From: Undaria pinnatifida
Lineage: Eukaryota; Sar; Phaeophyceae; Laminariales; Alariaceae
Direction of reading: 5' to 3'
DNA: 64,000 nucleotides
NCBI GenBank assembly: GCA_012845835.1
Contig: JABAKD010000005.1
Coordinates: forward strand, 3,848,155-3,912,154
The translations under genes and the position numbers were made by a program. Positions 12,101 to 20,430 of the stretch are shown piece after piece; position 1 is the first letter of the stretch, and each line of letters starts with the position of its first letter. Under the pieces are notes generated by a model. The model did no database searches and was not told where the DNA came from. It saw nothing but the letters and a program-made list of their open reading frames with translations.

Positions 12101-15100
12101 AACCCCATTCACGACTGGAAGGGGTTATAACCCCATTCACGACTGAAAGCGAGTTATAACCCCTTCACGGCTTAAACCCCATCCACGACTGGAAGGGGTT
12201 ATAACCTCATTCACGACTGGAGAGCCCCCTTTTTTGTGGGACAATTTACGTGGAATTAGTATAGGGACAGATTTTGGGGCTCTAAAGGGGTTAAGCCGAT
12301 AGCACATGCATGCTACGGTAAAGGCACTCCTCCTGACTTGAAGATCTCACGGGTCCCCAAAAAATTGTTCTCGAGCAAAACGGAAGGCAAGAGCTACCCG
12401 ATGACCCAAGCCCATGGCCTATAGGTAGACAACGCAAAACGTGCGGAAAAAAAACCAAAAAAATCAGACGATTGCGGGTAAAGGTGGGCCGGCTACCTGT
12501 CATGCTCGCGAAACAGTTTTGACCAAAAAGGGCTGCATCGCTACTACGAATCGTAGCACGAGTTTGATAGCTGCAACTGGCGACACATTCTCTACGTCAT
12601 AGAGGTGCAGCATTTTTTTTTCGTTGTGTCACGTGAGGACAGGAGGTTTTATGATCGAGACTCCTCCAAGAAAACCGAATTGGAGAAGAAAAGTAGAACT
12701 TGCGACCGGATTGAAAGATATTCATGGCCTAGGCAGACAACGAAAATCGTGCAGAAAAGGACCAAAATTCCGACGATTTCGGGCTAAGGTCTCTCCCTAT
12801 ACTAACTTCAAGTAATTTTTTCCCCAGAAGGGTTTCCGGTTGTGAAGGCGTTAAGGAGCCCCCCGTCATTCAGAAACCGCTTTACGCCAAAAAAAGGTAT
12901 ACCTCTATTGCAGCCCGCGTCAGGGGTGCGGCAGTTGACCATGGACGTAGGGTATGTGGCAGGGAGCTGAGGCAGTGTGCGACGCTCCAGCACGGAGCAT
13001 CACCTTTCCATTTTTCTGCCTGCTTTCGCGCATCCCTTCTATAATCTTCGCACTTTTTCTTTCTTTTACTACTCCCTCCCTGGACGTAACTCAGATCCGG
13101 GGTCACCAAGCAGGCTCTTCTCTCCCCCCCCCCCTCCCCACTACTGCACGCGCCTTCATTTTTTTATCGCCTGTGTTCCCGACCGACTACGAGAGCCTTG
13201 ACAGACGCGTGCTATGATAAGAGGTAGCAGTTTTTCGGTATTTTGTTTTTTTTTAAGTGACGGGCATGGGCTCCTTAACCCCTTTAGAGCCCCCGAACCC
13301 CTCCCTATACTAAAGCCAAGTAAATTTGTCCCCAAAAACGGGTTTCCAGTTGTAAAGGCGTTAACCCGTCTTAACCCTCCTTAACCCAAAATCGTCGGAA
13401 CGAATTCCATTCTTGTTTTCCAATACGCCTTTTTTATTGTATGCCTGTAGGCCGTATCGTACATATGTGGTTTTGTTTCATCGGGTTGAACTTTCAGGTC
13501 TACTTGAAAAAAAAAAAAAGTTTTTTTGGGTAGATGTATACTGTTAACAGTATAGAACTCCTCATCAGGTCAGAGAACTCAGAAAAAGAAAAAAACCATG
13601 GTTGGTGCGCACACCTACCGTTAGCATGTGTCGACATGGCGTATTGTTACCGTTCATGAGAGAACTGACAACAATATGTCATCTCTACGGCATGGCTCTT
13701 GTCGATAGCTTCCTCGTCCGCGTAGAGCACTCCACCACACCGACCCATCCCCCCGTTTGGCTGCCACGCCCCTATTTCGCCGACACAACACCAACGCGTC
13801 TGACACCCAACGTATTGTACGTCATTCCTGCCCCCGCTTTCTCCTGCTGCTTTCTGTGCTTTCCCGTGCGACAGATCGACAAGGACACCGGCTTCTTGAC
13901 GAAGAACATGCTCTGCGCACCCATCAAGGTACCCCCCCCCCCCCCCTCCCCCTCCCCCCGCCCTCTCGGGATGCCTGCCTGGTCGATGAAAACCCGACGT
14001 GCTCCGTCCGTCCCGAGATTGTAGGGGATGCGAGGGTCTATGGTCATACGACTGCGACTATGCATGAAATGAGTACCCACTCCTGCAATAGAAGCGTTTT
14101 CATTCCCGGCAAGAGTTGCCGTAAGTCATCCCCAGCTCATGATCTAGAGAGTTAGGGGCGGACAGATTGTTGAGTTATACTATTTATTTATTTATTTATT
14201 TATTTTTTTTTCATCCTCCGGCGGATGGGGAAAAATAAAGCTTTAGCTCACCACACTTCCACGTATTTTCATACGCGTCGTGTGTCGATTTAACTCAGTT
14301 GCTTTCGCAGCCCAACGCTAGCTGGCGCACCCTTCGGGTATACTATTGAATAAAAATATTTGTAACGACGTCAGCTGTGGGTGAATTCGACGACTTATCT
14401 AGATAGTTAGGGGCGGACAGATTGTTGAGCTATACTATTTGATGAAAATATTTGTAACGACGTCAGCTGTGAGTGAATTCGACGACTTAGGGTCGATACT
14501 CATCTCTGCAAGCTGCGTACTGAATCGATCGCCCGTCTTTAGTAAGCTTCATAAGTCAAAACCCAACACAAGATTACGTTGGATTTTGTTACCTATCATG
14601 TATAACTAATTGGCATACTATTATTTGTACGACCCACAGATGGTATTTTTTTCCGAGCGAGATCTCTGTGACACGGCTCGCTCCTGCGCACATGTTTAGC
14701 CACCGATGAGATCTGTGCGGTACGGCTCTTTACACAATGTTTCGTGGCGGAAGATGTAGGATCTATATGGTCTATTTACGGAGCTCCATCGTTCGCAGGA
14801 TGAAGTCGCACAAAAAGGAAAGCATCGCCACCTTTCAGGAGAGCGATCCTGCGCTATGACGACTGTGTTCGATTGAGGCTCTGTATACCTGGTAAAACCG
14901 GCTAACAAAATAATATTGAGTCAAAACGACATCAAACAAAGGTGGGTGCTGTTTTTTGCCCTCCTTTTTCTTCTTTTGATGATTCATCCAGCTACCAGTG
15001 GACCTCTGTAATATATCATGCTTTGTCGAATGGCATCTGAATGTCACGGCTCCTGCTCACAGGGCTTCTTTCAGGATGGGATCTGTAGGATCTATCTGCA

Positions 15101-18100
15101 CGATATCATACGGCTCTTGCACAACACCTCATTGAAGGAAAATTTTCTGTAAATATCATCTGTAGATGATCTGTCCGTTGTATGTGGCATGTGATCAAGG
15201 CTACGGCACGGGGATACCTCCCTTGTTCAACCTCCGCCATGACCACTTTTCACGAGTGACTGTGTCTCACTGACAACAAACACTCCAGGCGATGTGGTGG
15301 CGCAGCGCAGCTTACCATCCCATTTGCGGATTCACATGGCAAATTTTTTTCCACAACGCGAACATCACGAAAGCGTAAGGTCTTAAAAAGGGACACGGGG
15401 TTCACTCGTTCACTCGCGCGAGCCACCCCGAGCCACCGTAAAACTTTTCCCCAAAAGTGACCCCCCCCCCCTGCCGCGGTCTTGTTGGTGTTCGCGGGCC
15501 GCCCCAGTGACAGCGGCTGCAATGCGCGGCGGGACGCAAGCATCGAACGAAGAAAATATTGGCACCTGACGGCCGCTCGCGCGCGGAAACAACCCCGGGA
15601 TGATGCCCTCCCAACCCTCGCGACCCGACCCCCAACCCCTCCCCCCAAACCCCCATTCCTCTATAGGAGTAAGAATGGCGCTCCGCCTGGAAAGGAATGC
15701 GTGGTCAATGGTCGAATGACTAAGGCAATCAACGAATGAATAGCAACAAAAGGGTACCCCCCCCCCCGCCCTCCCAACCTCCAACCCCGCCTCCCCCTCC
15801 CCGTCATCAGACTACGGCCATGCAAGAACATCGAGTACACCCTCCCCCCTCCCCGCACACCCACCACCCCGCTCTAACCTCCAATTCACATCTCCCAATA
15901 CCCAACCCTACCCCACCGATCAGCTACCTTCCCCCCAATCAGAAAGAAGATGGTAGAAGCAAAACAGTTTGTATGTGGTATATGGAAGAAGCGTAATGGC
16001 CGCCCAAATGTTGGAGGTGTCTCTGTTGGTAGCAAAAACGCTGCTTCGTTCCCAATGGGATGGGTCCTCAATGGCCAAAGGGCTAAGGCAAGCAACAAAT
16101 GAGCACCCCCTCCCCCCGTCCCGTCTTCCCTTCCCTCAACCCCCTCCCCCGCCCGCCCCCCCCTCGAATCTTCGACCCCTCCCCCTGCAATGCAATGATG
16201 TCCGTCTTCCCCCCAACCACCCTTTTCAACTCCCTCCGCGCGTGCGTCGCCACACAAACAAAAAACAGTCGCGGAGAGGCGGCAACGTTGTGGCTGTCCT
16301 GCAGATGATAAACAAGAAGGGCGATAAGGACTTCACTGAACAGGCAAGCTTTTCAGCACTCTTTTTTGGTATGGTTTTGTGTTTTTTTGGTGCGTTTGAG
16401 TGCTTTTCTGGTATGATTTTTTTTTTTTTTCTTGTGGGTTTGAGTGCTTTTCCGGGCGCGTTGGTATTTAAAGTTTTGTCCGTTTTTTGGTGTGTCGTTG
16501 TTGTTTTCGTCGGTTTAGTGTAGATTTGTGTGAGGTAAGGTTGTGGCTGTCCTGAAGATGGTAGAAAACAAAGGGGATGAGGATTTCGCTAAACAAGCCA
16601 GCGTTATTCTGTGATTTTGTGCATTTTTGTCGATTTTTGTGCGTTTTTGAGCAATTTTGTGTGTTTTGTTTAATTTTTGTACGTTTTTTTGTGTATTTTT
16701 GGGTGGGTTTCCGTTTTGGGGGTTTACGGTTCGAGGTGGTGACATTGCAGCTGCCCTCCGGTTGGTAAACACGAAGAGGGGTCACTATACTACCGAACAG
16801 GTGATTTTGGAGTTATTTTCGGTATGATTTTGTGCGTTTTCGTGTGTTTTTGTACGTTTTGATGCGCTTTTTGTTTGGGTGCATCTTTGTTATTTTTCGT
16901 TTTCGTTTTCATCGTCGTTTTCCTTTCAAGGTGGTACCGTTGTGGCTATTGTGCAGATGGTGAAGGTTGTTGTGCAGAAGGTAAATGAGAAGGGGTATCA
17001 AGGAAGGATTTCACCAAACAGACGGGGTCTTGAGTGATGGTTCGTACGGTAGTGAGAGCTTTTGTGCATTTTTGGACAGGTTTTGGTGCGTTTAGTGGGC
17101 GCGTTCTCGGGTGTATCTTCGTTATTCCCGGTTTTTCTTCTTTCCTTTCGCCTTCATGTCGAGGTGGCATCGACGTGGCTAATCCTGCAGATGGCAAAAA
17201 AAAAAGAGATGAATCGGGCCTTCACCGAGCAGGCGACTTCGTGTTAGGTCCATATGCAGCAGCAGGAGGAGGAGTTGGTATTGTCCCGAGGGGCTTTAAA
17301 CCCACAATCGTCGGGTTTTCGTTCCTTTTTTTGTGGTTACAGCTTTTTGTTCTATATCTGCTACTAGGTCATGGGATGAGTTTCGTTGATTACCTACGAT
17401 TAATAGCAGGCCATGGGATATTGTAATGTTCATCTGGTGGCAGTTTTATTTTGCCCCCATTTCAGTTTTTCGGAGGCATCCGAAACTCCTTAAGTGAAGA
17501 GGGCGTACGAAAAAAAGATGGCGCGCCTCTACCGTGGCATGCGTCTGAGGAGCCTCAGAACAACGGCCTCGGAAAAACAGCTTCAGAAAAAGAGCCTCAG
17601 AGAAACAGCCTCAGAAAAACCGCCTCAGAAAACAGTCTCAGAAAAAAAGCCTCAGAAAAGTGGGTTTAGAAAAAATCCTAAAAAAATTGGCTTCCGAAAA
17701 ACAGCCTCAGGAAAGCAGCCTCAGAAAAACGACTTCAGAAAAACAGCCTCGGAGAAACAGCCTCAGAGAAGCCGCCTCAGAAAACGGCTGCAGAAAAAGG
17801 CTTCAGAAAAAAGCCTCCGAAAAATGGCTCAAGAAAAACAATCTCAGAAAACAGTTTCAGAAAAACAGCCTCAGAGAAACCGCCTCAGAAAACAGTCTCA
17901 GAAAAAAAGTCTCAGAAAAACAGCCTCAGAAAACGCCTCAGAAAACAGTCTCAGAAAATCAGCCTCCGAAAAACAGCCGCAGAGAAACCTCCTCAGAAAA
18001 CAGTCTCAGAAAACAGCCTCAGAAAAACAGACTCAGAGAAACCGCCTCAGAAAAACGACCTCAGGAAAAAATCCTCAGAAAAAGAAAAATAGCTTCAGAA

Positions 18101-18817
18101 AAAAATCGTGAGAAAAACATTGGTGCATCCCTTGCCCTAACTTGCTGCTGTAAATTCAGGATGCTGATGTGATGGAGATGTGCAACGTAAAGGTGGCTCA
18201 CGCGCTGGACACCACCTTCTCCGCGCTAGTAGCAGCCGAAAACGACTGGGCAAAAACCGCGGGTCGCCGTAAAAGCGTCGGTGGTGGCAGCGGTAGCAAC
18301 GACGGTAGCGGCGGCGGCGGTGGTGTTGACGCTGGTGGAGGCGTGCCTGCGGCAGACACAGCAGCAGCAACAGCGATAGCCGGCGGAGAAGTTGGGGATG
18401 TTATTGCTGCTGCTGCTGATAAGGGGGGGGGGGCGGGGGCGGCGGAGGGGAGGAGGGAGAGTTACCGGATCCGCAGGATGTCATCGACGGAAGGAGGGGG
18501 CGGGGGCACTTCTTTTGAGGTGTGTATGGTGTGGACGGGGGGGGGGGTAGGGGGGGGGAGGGGGGGGGGGCGGGGGGGGGGCGGGGGGGGTGGGGGTGTT
18601 GGTTCTGGTGGTGGTGGTGGTAGAGTGATGGTAGGGTGGTGATGCTGGTGGTGGCGGTGGCGGCGGTGGTGGTGAAGTGGTGGTGGTGGTGGTGGTGGTG
18701 ACCGACTCGGTGGCAAGAGAGCAAGGGGTGCTTGCTACACATGTAAAACTGAAAATGTACGCTAACGGACCACGCGTGTTTCCACAGGGGCTGCACCTTT
18801 TGGCCGAACACATCTGA
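5218..18817 (+). CDS. GAF-domain protein, eight-exon gene model
   Basis: Predicted exons: 5218-5289, 8791(or ATG 8794)-8934, 10531-10602, 11491-11622, 13875-13928, 16269-16343, 18160-18519 and 18788-18817 (TGA). All junctions are phase 0 and the joined frame stays open for about 312 codons. Exons 3-6 together form one GAF fold: GCDRATLMFVD is the first strand, RKGIAGHCAATG the central loop, VNDPYSNEHFN the helix, GFLTKNMLCAPIK the next strand, and VVAVLQMINKKGDKDFTEQ the last strand and helix start. GAF domains bind cyclic nucleotides or other small ligands, or act as dimerisation modules. No cyclase, phosphodiesterase or kinase domain follows, so its role cannot be named. Exon 7 carries the closing helix and a Gly/Ala-rich tail with basic Ser sites (RRKS, RRMSS). 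Exons 3-7 are well supported. Exons 1, 2 and 8 are less certain, and the true 5' end is not found. Confidence 0.75.
5330..5485 (+). repeat. retroposon-like unit ending in AATGAGTAC plus C tract
   Basis: Contains GCCTGGTCGGTGAAAACTCG, GTGCTCCGTCCCGGC, then AAATGAGTACCCCCCCCT. The same unit occurs at about 13965-14090 and 23510-23640, and inverted near 24600-24790. It shares its 3' end with the LINE fragments. Confidence 0.55.
5490..5943. other. non-coding, no gene recognised
   Basis: C-rich runs and a degenerate family-A-like stretch around 5630. Open frames of 60-70 codons overlap one another and have no family resemblance. Confidence 0.4.
5944..6110. repeat. family C dispersed repeat
   Basis: TCATCCCACGGTAGGG start, then GAGCTCCTCACATGAGG and GCATTCGGTCGCACAACCCG, matching 3278-3480. 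Confidence 0.5.
6313..6413. repeat. family C repeat feeding into a 53-bp satellite
   Basis: TCATCCCACGCTAGGTGGCG start and GATTCTAAGGATTTTCTGAG, then directly the 53-bp satellite, whose unit is itself derived from the inner part of family C. Confidence 0.55.
6414..6836. repeat. 53-bp satellite with 106-bp higher-order period
   Basis: Eight head-to-tail units starting at 6414, 6467, 6520, 6573, 6626, 6679, 6732 and 6785, exactly 53 bp apart. Odd and even units alternate (GATCAACAGTCGCCCAAAAC versus GACGAACAGTCGCCCGAAAC), giving a 106-bp dimer. Because 53 is not a multiple of three, open frames here rotate and are not genes. The unit resembles the family-C segment GACTTCGAAGGCATTCGTTC. Confidence 0.92.
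6837..7274. other. non-coding, no gene recognised
   Basis: Contains a C10 run near 6931 and CCCTAACCCTAACCCTGGCC near 7000, which also occurs near 3825. No coding evidence. Confidence 0.35.
7275..7540. mobile_element. family-A inverted-repeat element, reverse orientation
   Basis: GACGCGTGCTACGATAGAGG at the left and TATACCTCTAGCGTAGCACG at the right. The interior is the reverse of the 2538 copy. It abuts the next copy at 7541. Confidence 0.7.
7541..7828. mobile_element. family-A element, tandem with previous copy
   Basis: AAGCGTGCTGCGATAAGAGG at the left and TACCTCTATCGTACCATGCG at the right. Same orientation as the 7275 copy and directly adjacent to it. Confidence 0.65.
7829..8790. other. 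repeat mosaic upstream of GAF exon 2
   Basis: An ~18-base C run near 7938, another near 8203, the 8240-8440 repeat shared with 1840-2030 and 35700-35900, and a CAC trinucleotide run at 8690-8735. In the frame of the next exon the CAC run reads poly-proline, so it could belong to a longer exon 2. Confidence 0.4.
8794..8934 (+). CDS. GAF gene exon 2 (N-terminal helical segment)
   Basis: Encodes MSIHNPDPARQARIEAAKAK followed by an amphipathic helix ending NLKDLKKQ, then a GTGCGC donor after CAG. The frame runs into exon 3 so that KDLKKQ-ILADFVSTIGCDRA makes a typical GAF entry helix. Either translation starts at ATG 8794, or an acceptor CAG at 8788-8790 makes it internal. Confidence 0.6.
9109..9232. 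repeat. TGT/TTG trinucleotide microsatellite
   Basis: About 120 bp of TTG units with a few interruptions, in GAF intron 2. Apparent poly-Cys, poly-Val and poly-Asn frames on both strands come from it. Confidence 0.95.
9555..9712. repeat. family C repeat after a 22-base C run
   Basis: GGTGGTGCGCCAGAATTTTCTGAGCTCC... followed by GAGGAGCTCAATATCTCGCC and the CATTCGTTCGCGCAAGCCCG block. A long C homopolymer lies immediately upstream. Confidence 0.5.
9729..10000. mobile_element. family-A element in GAF intron 2
   Basis: GACGCGTGCTTACGATGATA at the left and GGTATACCTCTACCGG at the right, reverse orientation. Confidence 0.55.
10001..10530. other. intron sequence with a 40-bp direct repeat
   Basis: A block TTAATAGTACCAGTGTGAGC...AATGGTTTC at 10326-10366 is repeated at about 10412-10455, separated by C-rich and T-rich runs. 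No exon needed for the GAF frame was found here. Confidence 0.45.
10531..10602 (+). CDS. GAF gene exon 3
   Basis: Poly-T tract and GGCAG acceptor, 24 codons (ILADFVSTIGCDRATLMFVD...), CAG before the GTGGGT donor. This is the first GAF strand with the conserved DRA-L-F-VD pattern. Confidence 0.85.
10603..11490. other. GAF intron 3
   Basis: The first 230 bp are a nearly pure G/A-rich tract (proline-rich shadow frames on the minus strand). The remainder is unremarkable, with no repeat family recognised. Confidence 0.5.
11491..11622 (+). CDS. GAF gene exon 4
   Basis: Acceptor TTATTTTAG, 44 codons without ATG, donor GTGAGA after CAG. It includes FPLRKGIAGHCAATG and VNDPYSNEHFN, the most diagnostic GAF segment. 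With no ATG, start-codon-based gene calling misses it. Confidence 0.88.
11991..12215. repeat. 74-bp tandem repeat with internal palindrome
   Basis: Three units starting at 11991, 12065 and 12139. Each contains GGAAGGGGTTATAACCCC, an inverted repeat centred on TTATAA, so each unit can form a hairpin. Confidence 0.88.
12298..12553. mobile_element. family-A-like element, degenerate
   Basis: GCATGCTACGGTAAAGGCAC at the left and GCTACTACGAATCGTAGCAC at the right. A partial TTAA-element end (AGGGGTTAA) is next to it at 12250-12297. Confidence 0.4.
12590..12921. mobile_element. family-A element carrying a partial TTAA element
   Basis: TCATAGAGGTGCAGCATTTT at the left and GGTATACCTCTATTGCAGCC at the right. 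About 12785-12855 matches the right half of the ~85-bp TTAA element. Confidence 0.5.
13204..13632. mobile_element. family-A element interrupted by a TTAA element
   Basis: GACGCGTGCTATGATAAGAG at the left and CACACCTACCGTTAGCATGT at the right. Its extra length is explained by the insertion at 13275-13364. Confidence 0.55.
13275..13364. mobile_element. ~85-bp TTAA-flanked element (family B)
   Basis: TTAACCCCTTTAGAGCCCCC at the left and AGTTGTAAAGGCGTTAA at the right, a clean copy bounded by TTAA. Confidence 0.75.
13875..13928 (+). CDS. GAF gene exon 5
   Basis: Acceptor GTGCGACAG, 18 codons IDKDTGFLTKNMLCAPIK, GTACCC donor. This is the GAF segment usually written D..TGY.T.N.LC.PI. Confidence 0.88.
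13965..14090 (+). repeat. retroposon-like unit ending in AATGAGTAC plus C-rich tail
   Basis: GCCTGCCTGGTCGATGAAAA, GTGCTCCGTCC, GGTCTATGGTCATACGACTG, then GAAATGAGTACCCACTCC. Same unit as at 5330 and 23510. Confidence 0.55.
14150..15250. other. GAF intron 5, duplicated non-coding blocks
   Basis: GTTAGGGGCGGACAGATTGT occurs at about 14153 and 14408, with the AACGACGTCAGCTGTG block also twice (14365, 14459). The 14740-15020 stretch recurs in degenerate form at 19845-20095. A TTTA tetranucleotide run lies at about 14180-14205. No coding evidence. Confidence 0.45.
15660..15760 (+). mobile_element. LINE 3'-end fragment
   Basis: AGTAAGAATGGCGCTCCGCC... to ATGACTAAGGCAATCAACGA, the terminal ~100 bp of the element at 22300-23160, followed by a C-rich tract. 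Confidence 0.6.
15945..16115 (+). mobile_element. LINE 3'-end fragment
   Basis: Second 5'-truncated copy: GTATATGGAAGAAGCGTAATG..., ending AAGGCAAGCAACAAATGAGC then a C-rich tract. Both copies sit in GAF intron 5. Confidence 0.65.
16269..16343 (+). CDS. GAF gene exon 6 with GC donor
   Basis: Acceptor AAAACAG, 25 codons including VVAVLQMINKKGDKDFTEQ (last GAF strand and helix), ending CAG followed by GCAAGC. No GT lies in frame at this position, so the intron would be GC-AG. Four decayed copies follow at 16540-17232. Confidence 0.85.
16540..16597 (+). pseudogene. echo copy 1 of GAF exon 6
   Basis: Reads VVAVLKMVENKGDEDFAKQ in one frame, clearly the exon 6 sequence with substitutions. No GT or GC donor follows and no acceptor AG sits at the expected place. 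Confidence 0.8.
16735..16800 (+). pseudogene. echo copy 2 of GAF exon 6
   Basis: Reads GGDIAAALRLVNTKRGHYTT then EQ, with a normal GTGATT donor directly after the CAG. The acceptor side lacks an AG at the homologous position. Confidence 0.75.
16930..17021 (+). pseudogene. echo copy 3 of GAF exon 6
   Basis: GGTVVAIVQMVK, then a short internal duplication (GTTGTGCAGAAGGT) and a frameshift before the KDFTKQ-like end. Confidence 0.75.
17163..17232 (+). pseudogene. echo copy 4 of GAF exon 6
   Basis: GGIDVA, then a one-base shift into LQMAKKKEMNRAFTEQ. Recognisable but frameshifted. Confidence 0.75.
17555..18110 (+). repeat. 15-bp satellite in GAF intron 6
   Basis: About 550 bp of GCCTCAGAAAAACAG-like units with small indels. 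Because 15 is a multiple of three, two frames stay open for 170-205 codons (Ser/Lys/Gln-rich). The array is intronic by the splice model and is not called as a gene. Confidence 0.9.
18160..18519 (+). CDS. GAF gene exon 7 (Gly/Ala-rich tail)
   Basis: Acceptor TAAATTCAG, 120 codons starting DADVMEMCNVKVAHALDTTF, the closing GAF helix, then low-complexity Gly/Ala with RRKS and RRMSS sites. GTGTGT donor after GAG. The Gly-rich part merges with G-run sequence and may be expanded. Confidence 0.75.
18788..18817 (+). CDS. GAF gene terminal exon
   Basis: Acceptor TTTCCACAG, then nine codons (GLHLLAEHI) and TGA, in phase with exon 7. Very short, so the call depends on the splice site and on ending just before the convergent gene. 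Confidence 0.5.
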   Translation, partial: GLHLLAEHI

Positions 18818-18826
18818 CATACGAGG

Positions 18827-19419
18827 CTACCCAGTATCACTAGAACGCACGTTTGTGACAGACACAACTTGCGCGTTCTTCCCAATCAACCAAATGTTTA
18901 CGACCAGTCCTCTTCGCCGCGTACACAGACAGCGTGCGTCAACCATGTAGTCGTGTCGAATATGTGGTGAGGTCTGTTGCCTCCCGCGGGAATTCGGTTC
19001 GGGGGTCCATGTGATGCCATCATCTCCCTCCTCTTCAAATCCACGATCTTCCTCCGACGGATAACTGACATGATATCTTCTTCTTCTTCCCCCCCCTCCC
19101 CCCCCCGCTCTCCCCCCTCCCCTCCTCCCCCCCTTTCCTCTCCCCCCCCCGCCCCCCCCCTCCCCCCCCCCTCCTTTCCCCACGCTTCCTACCGCGTCAC
19201 CGTACGCCTTCCGCGGGGGCTTCAATTCTCGGACGCATACCATTCTTTCCCATCGACGATAACGAAAACCGTCACCCTCATGTTGTCGATGGCGACAATT
19301 CTTCCACCGAACCGCGGCTTATTTTTTTCGCCGACGGGAGAGAAGGGCCAGCAGATCTCCAACCGGAGGGGGAGCGGCGCGTCGAGGGCGGACCTGGAGA
19401 AGCTTAAGCGCAGGACCGA
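18827..19419 (-). CDS. unrecognised gene, two 3' exons, convergent with the GAF gene
   Basis: Minus-strand exons 19419-19241 and 19064-18827 (TAG). The first follows a CCTCCTTCCCGTAG acceptor and encodes 59 codons including GGRIVAIDNMRVTVFVIVDG, then donor GTATGC in phase 2. The second starts after CATGTCAG in matching phase and encodes 78 residues, among them RHDYMVDARCLCTRRRGLVV. The joined frame has no stop and reads like a folded, mixed-composition protein. The 176-bp intron is G-rich and lacks a pyrimidine tract, which is unusual. The RIVAID-VTVFV-GKE pattern hints at a small beta-barrel but I cannot assign a family. Upstream exons are not found. Confidence 0.5.
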
Positions 19420-19449
19420 CTACGGGAAGGAGGTACTGTGAGGTTCTCC

Positions 19450-19815
19450 CTATAGCGCCGGTTGAATAGTGCATGTTTTCCGGAATAGTGCCGGTTGAAC
19501 AGTGCATATTTTCTGTATAATGCAGGTTGAATAGTGCATATTTCCTTTATGGTGCCTGTTGAATAGTGCATGTTTCCGGCATAGTGCCGGTTGAACAGTG
19601 CATGTTTCATGTATAGAAGCCGGTTGAACGGCAGTGCATATTTCCGGTAGTGCCGGTTGAACAGTACATGTTTCCGGTATAGTGCCGATTGAATAGTGCA
19701 TATCAAGGGTATAGCGCCGGTTGAACAGTGCATGTTTCCGGTATAGTGCCGATTAAATAGTGCATATTAAGGGTATAGCGCCGGTTGAACAGTGCATGTT
19801 TCCGGTATAGTGCCG
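19450..19815. repeat. 32-33 bp tandem repeat
   Basis: About eleven units of TATAGTGCCGGTTGAACAGT plus a CATGTTTCCGG-like half, starts 32-33 bp apart (19457, 19490, 19522, 19554, 19586...). Units differ along their whole length. There is no repeat/spacer pattern. Confidence 0.85.
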
Positions 19816-19828
19816 GTAAAAGACGCGT

Positions 19829-20430
19829 GCTACGATAGAGGTACTCGTGCTACGGAGGCCCACCGTTAACAGGATGAAACTACACACAGAAAAAAGAGAA
19901 AGCATTGCCACCTTCCAGGCTGGCCCTCGTACGCTACGACTGCTGTGGCCGATTGAGGCTCTGCGCACCTGGTAAGACCAGCCACTAAAATATAACTCGA
20001 GTCAAGCGCTATTAAACAAAGGAGGGTGCTTTTTTTCGTTTTTTTGCCCGTTTTTGTTTTTTTGATTCATCCTCTGCTAGCAGCGGATCTCCGTTATAGC
20101 ACTTTTTGGCCCAAAATATTTTTCTCACTGACGGGGATCCTTAACCCCTTTAGAGCCCCCAAAATCCCTCCCGAAACTAAACTCAAGTAAATTTGTAAAA
20201 AAAAAATGGGTTTCCAGTTGTAATGGCGTTAAGCCGTCTTAGCCCTCCTTGACCCAAAATCGTCGAAATGTTGTGTTTGTATACAGCAGTACCTGGTCCA
20301 CATTTTTTTTTTTTCATCGTGTCACACTTTTTCGGTTTTGCTCAAAAACGTTTTTTTTTTGGATGAGAGATCCTTCAGCGAGAAAGCTCCAGAAAAATAA
20401 ATATGCTATTTCACGTCTACCGTAGCATGG
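19829..20430. mobile_element. duplicated block and a family-A element with nested TTAA element
   Basis: 19829 begins with GACGCGTGCTACGATAGAGG. 19845-20095 is a degenerate copy of 14740-15020. About 20090-20430 is a family-A element (closing TTTCACGTCTACCGTAGCAT) interrupted at 20151-20232. Confidence 0.5.
20151..20232. mobile_element. ~85-bp TTAA-flanked element (family B)
   Basis: TTAACCCCTTTAGAGCCCCC at the left and CCAGTTGTAATGGCGTTAA at the right. Confidence 0.7.

Noticed and set aside
17494-18172. Long Lys/Ser/Gln-rich ORFs
   Set aside because: Read-through of a 15-bp satellite inside a GAF intron.
19352-19432. Plus-strand exon reading QISNRRGSGASRADLEKLKR
   Set aside because: The minus strand over the same bases gives a longer frame that splices in phase to a second exon ending in a stop, and the GAF gene already ends upstream.
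19450-19815. Possible CRISPR array (regular 32-bp repeat)
   Set aside because: Units are contiguous and vary along their whole length; no conserved repeat with unique spacers, and the setting is a eukaryotic nuclear genome.
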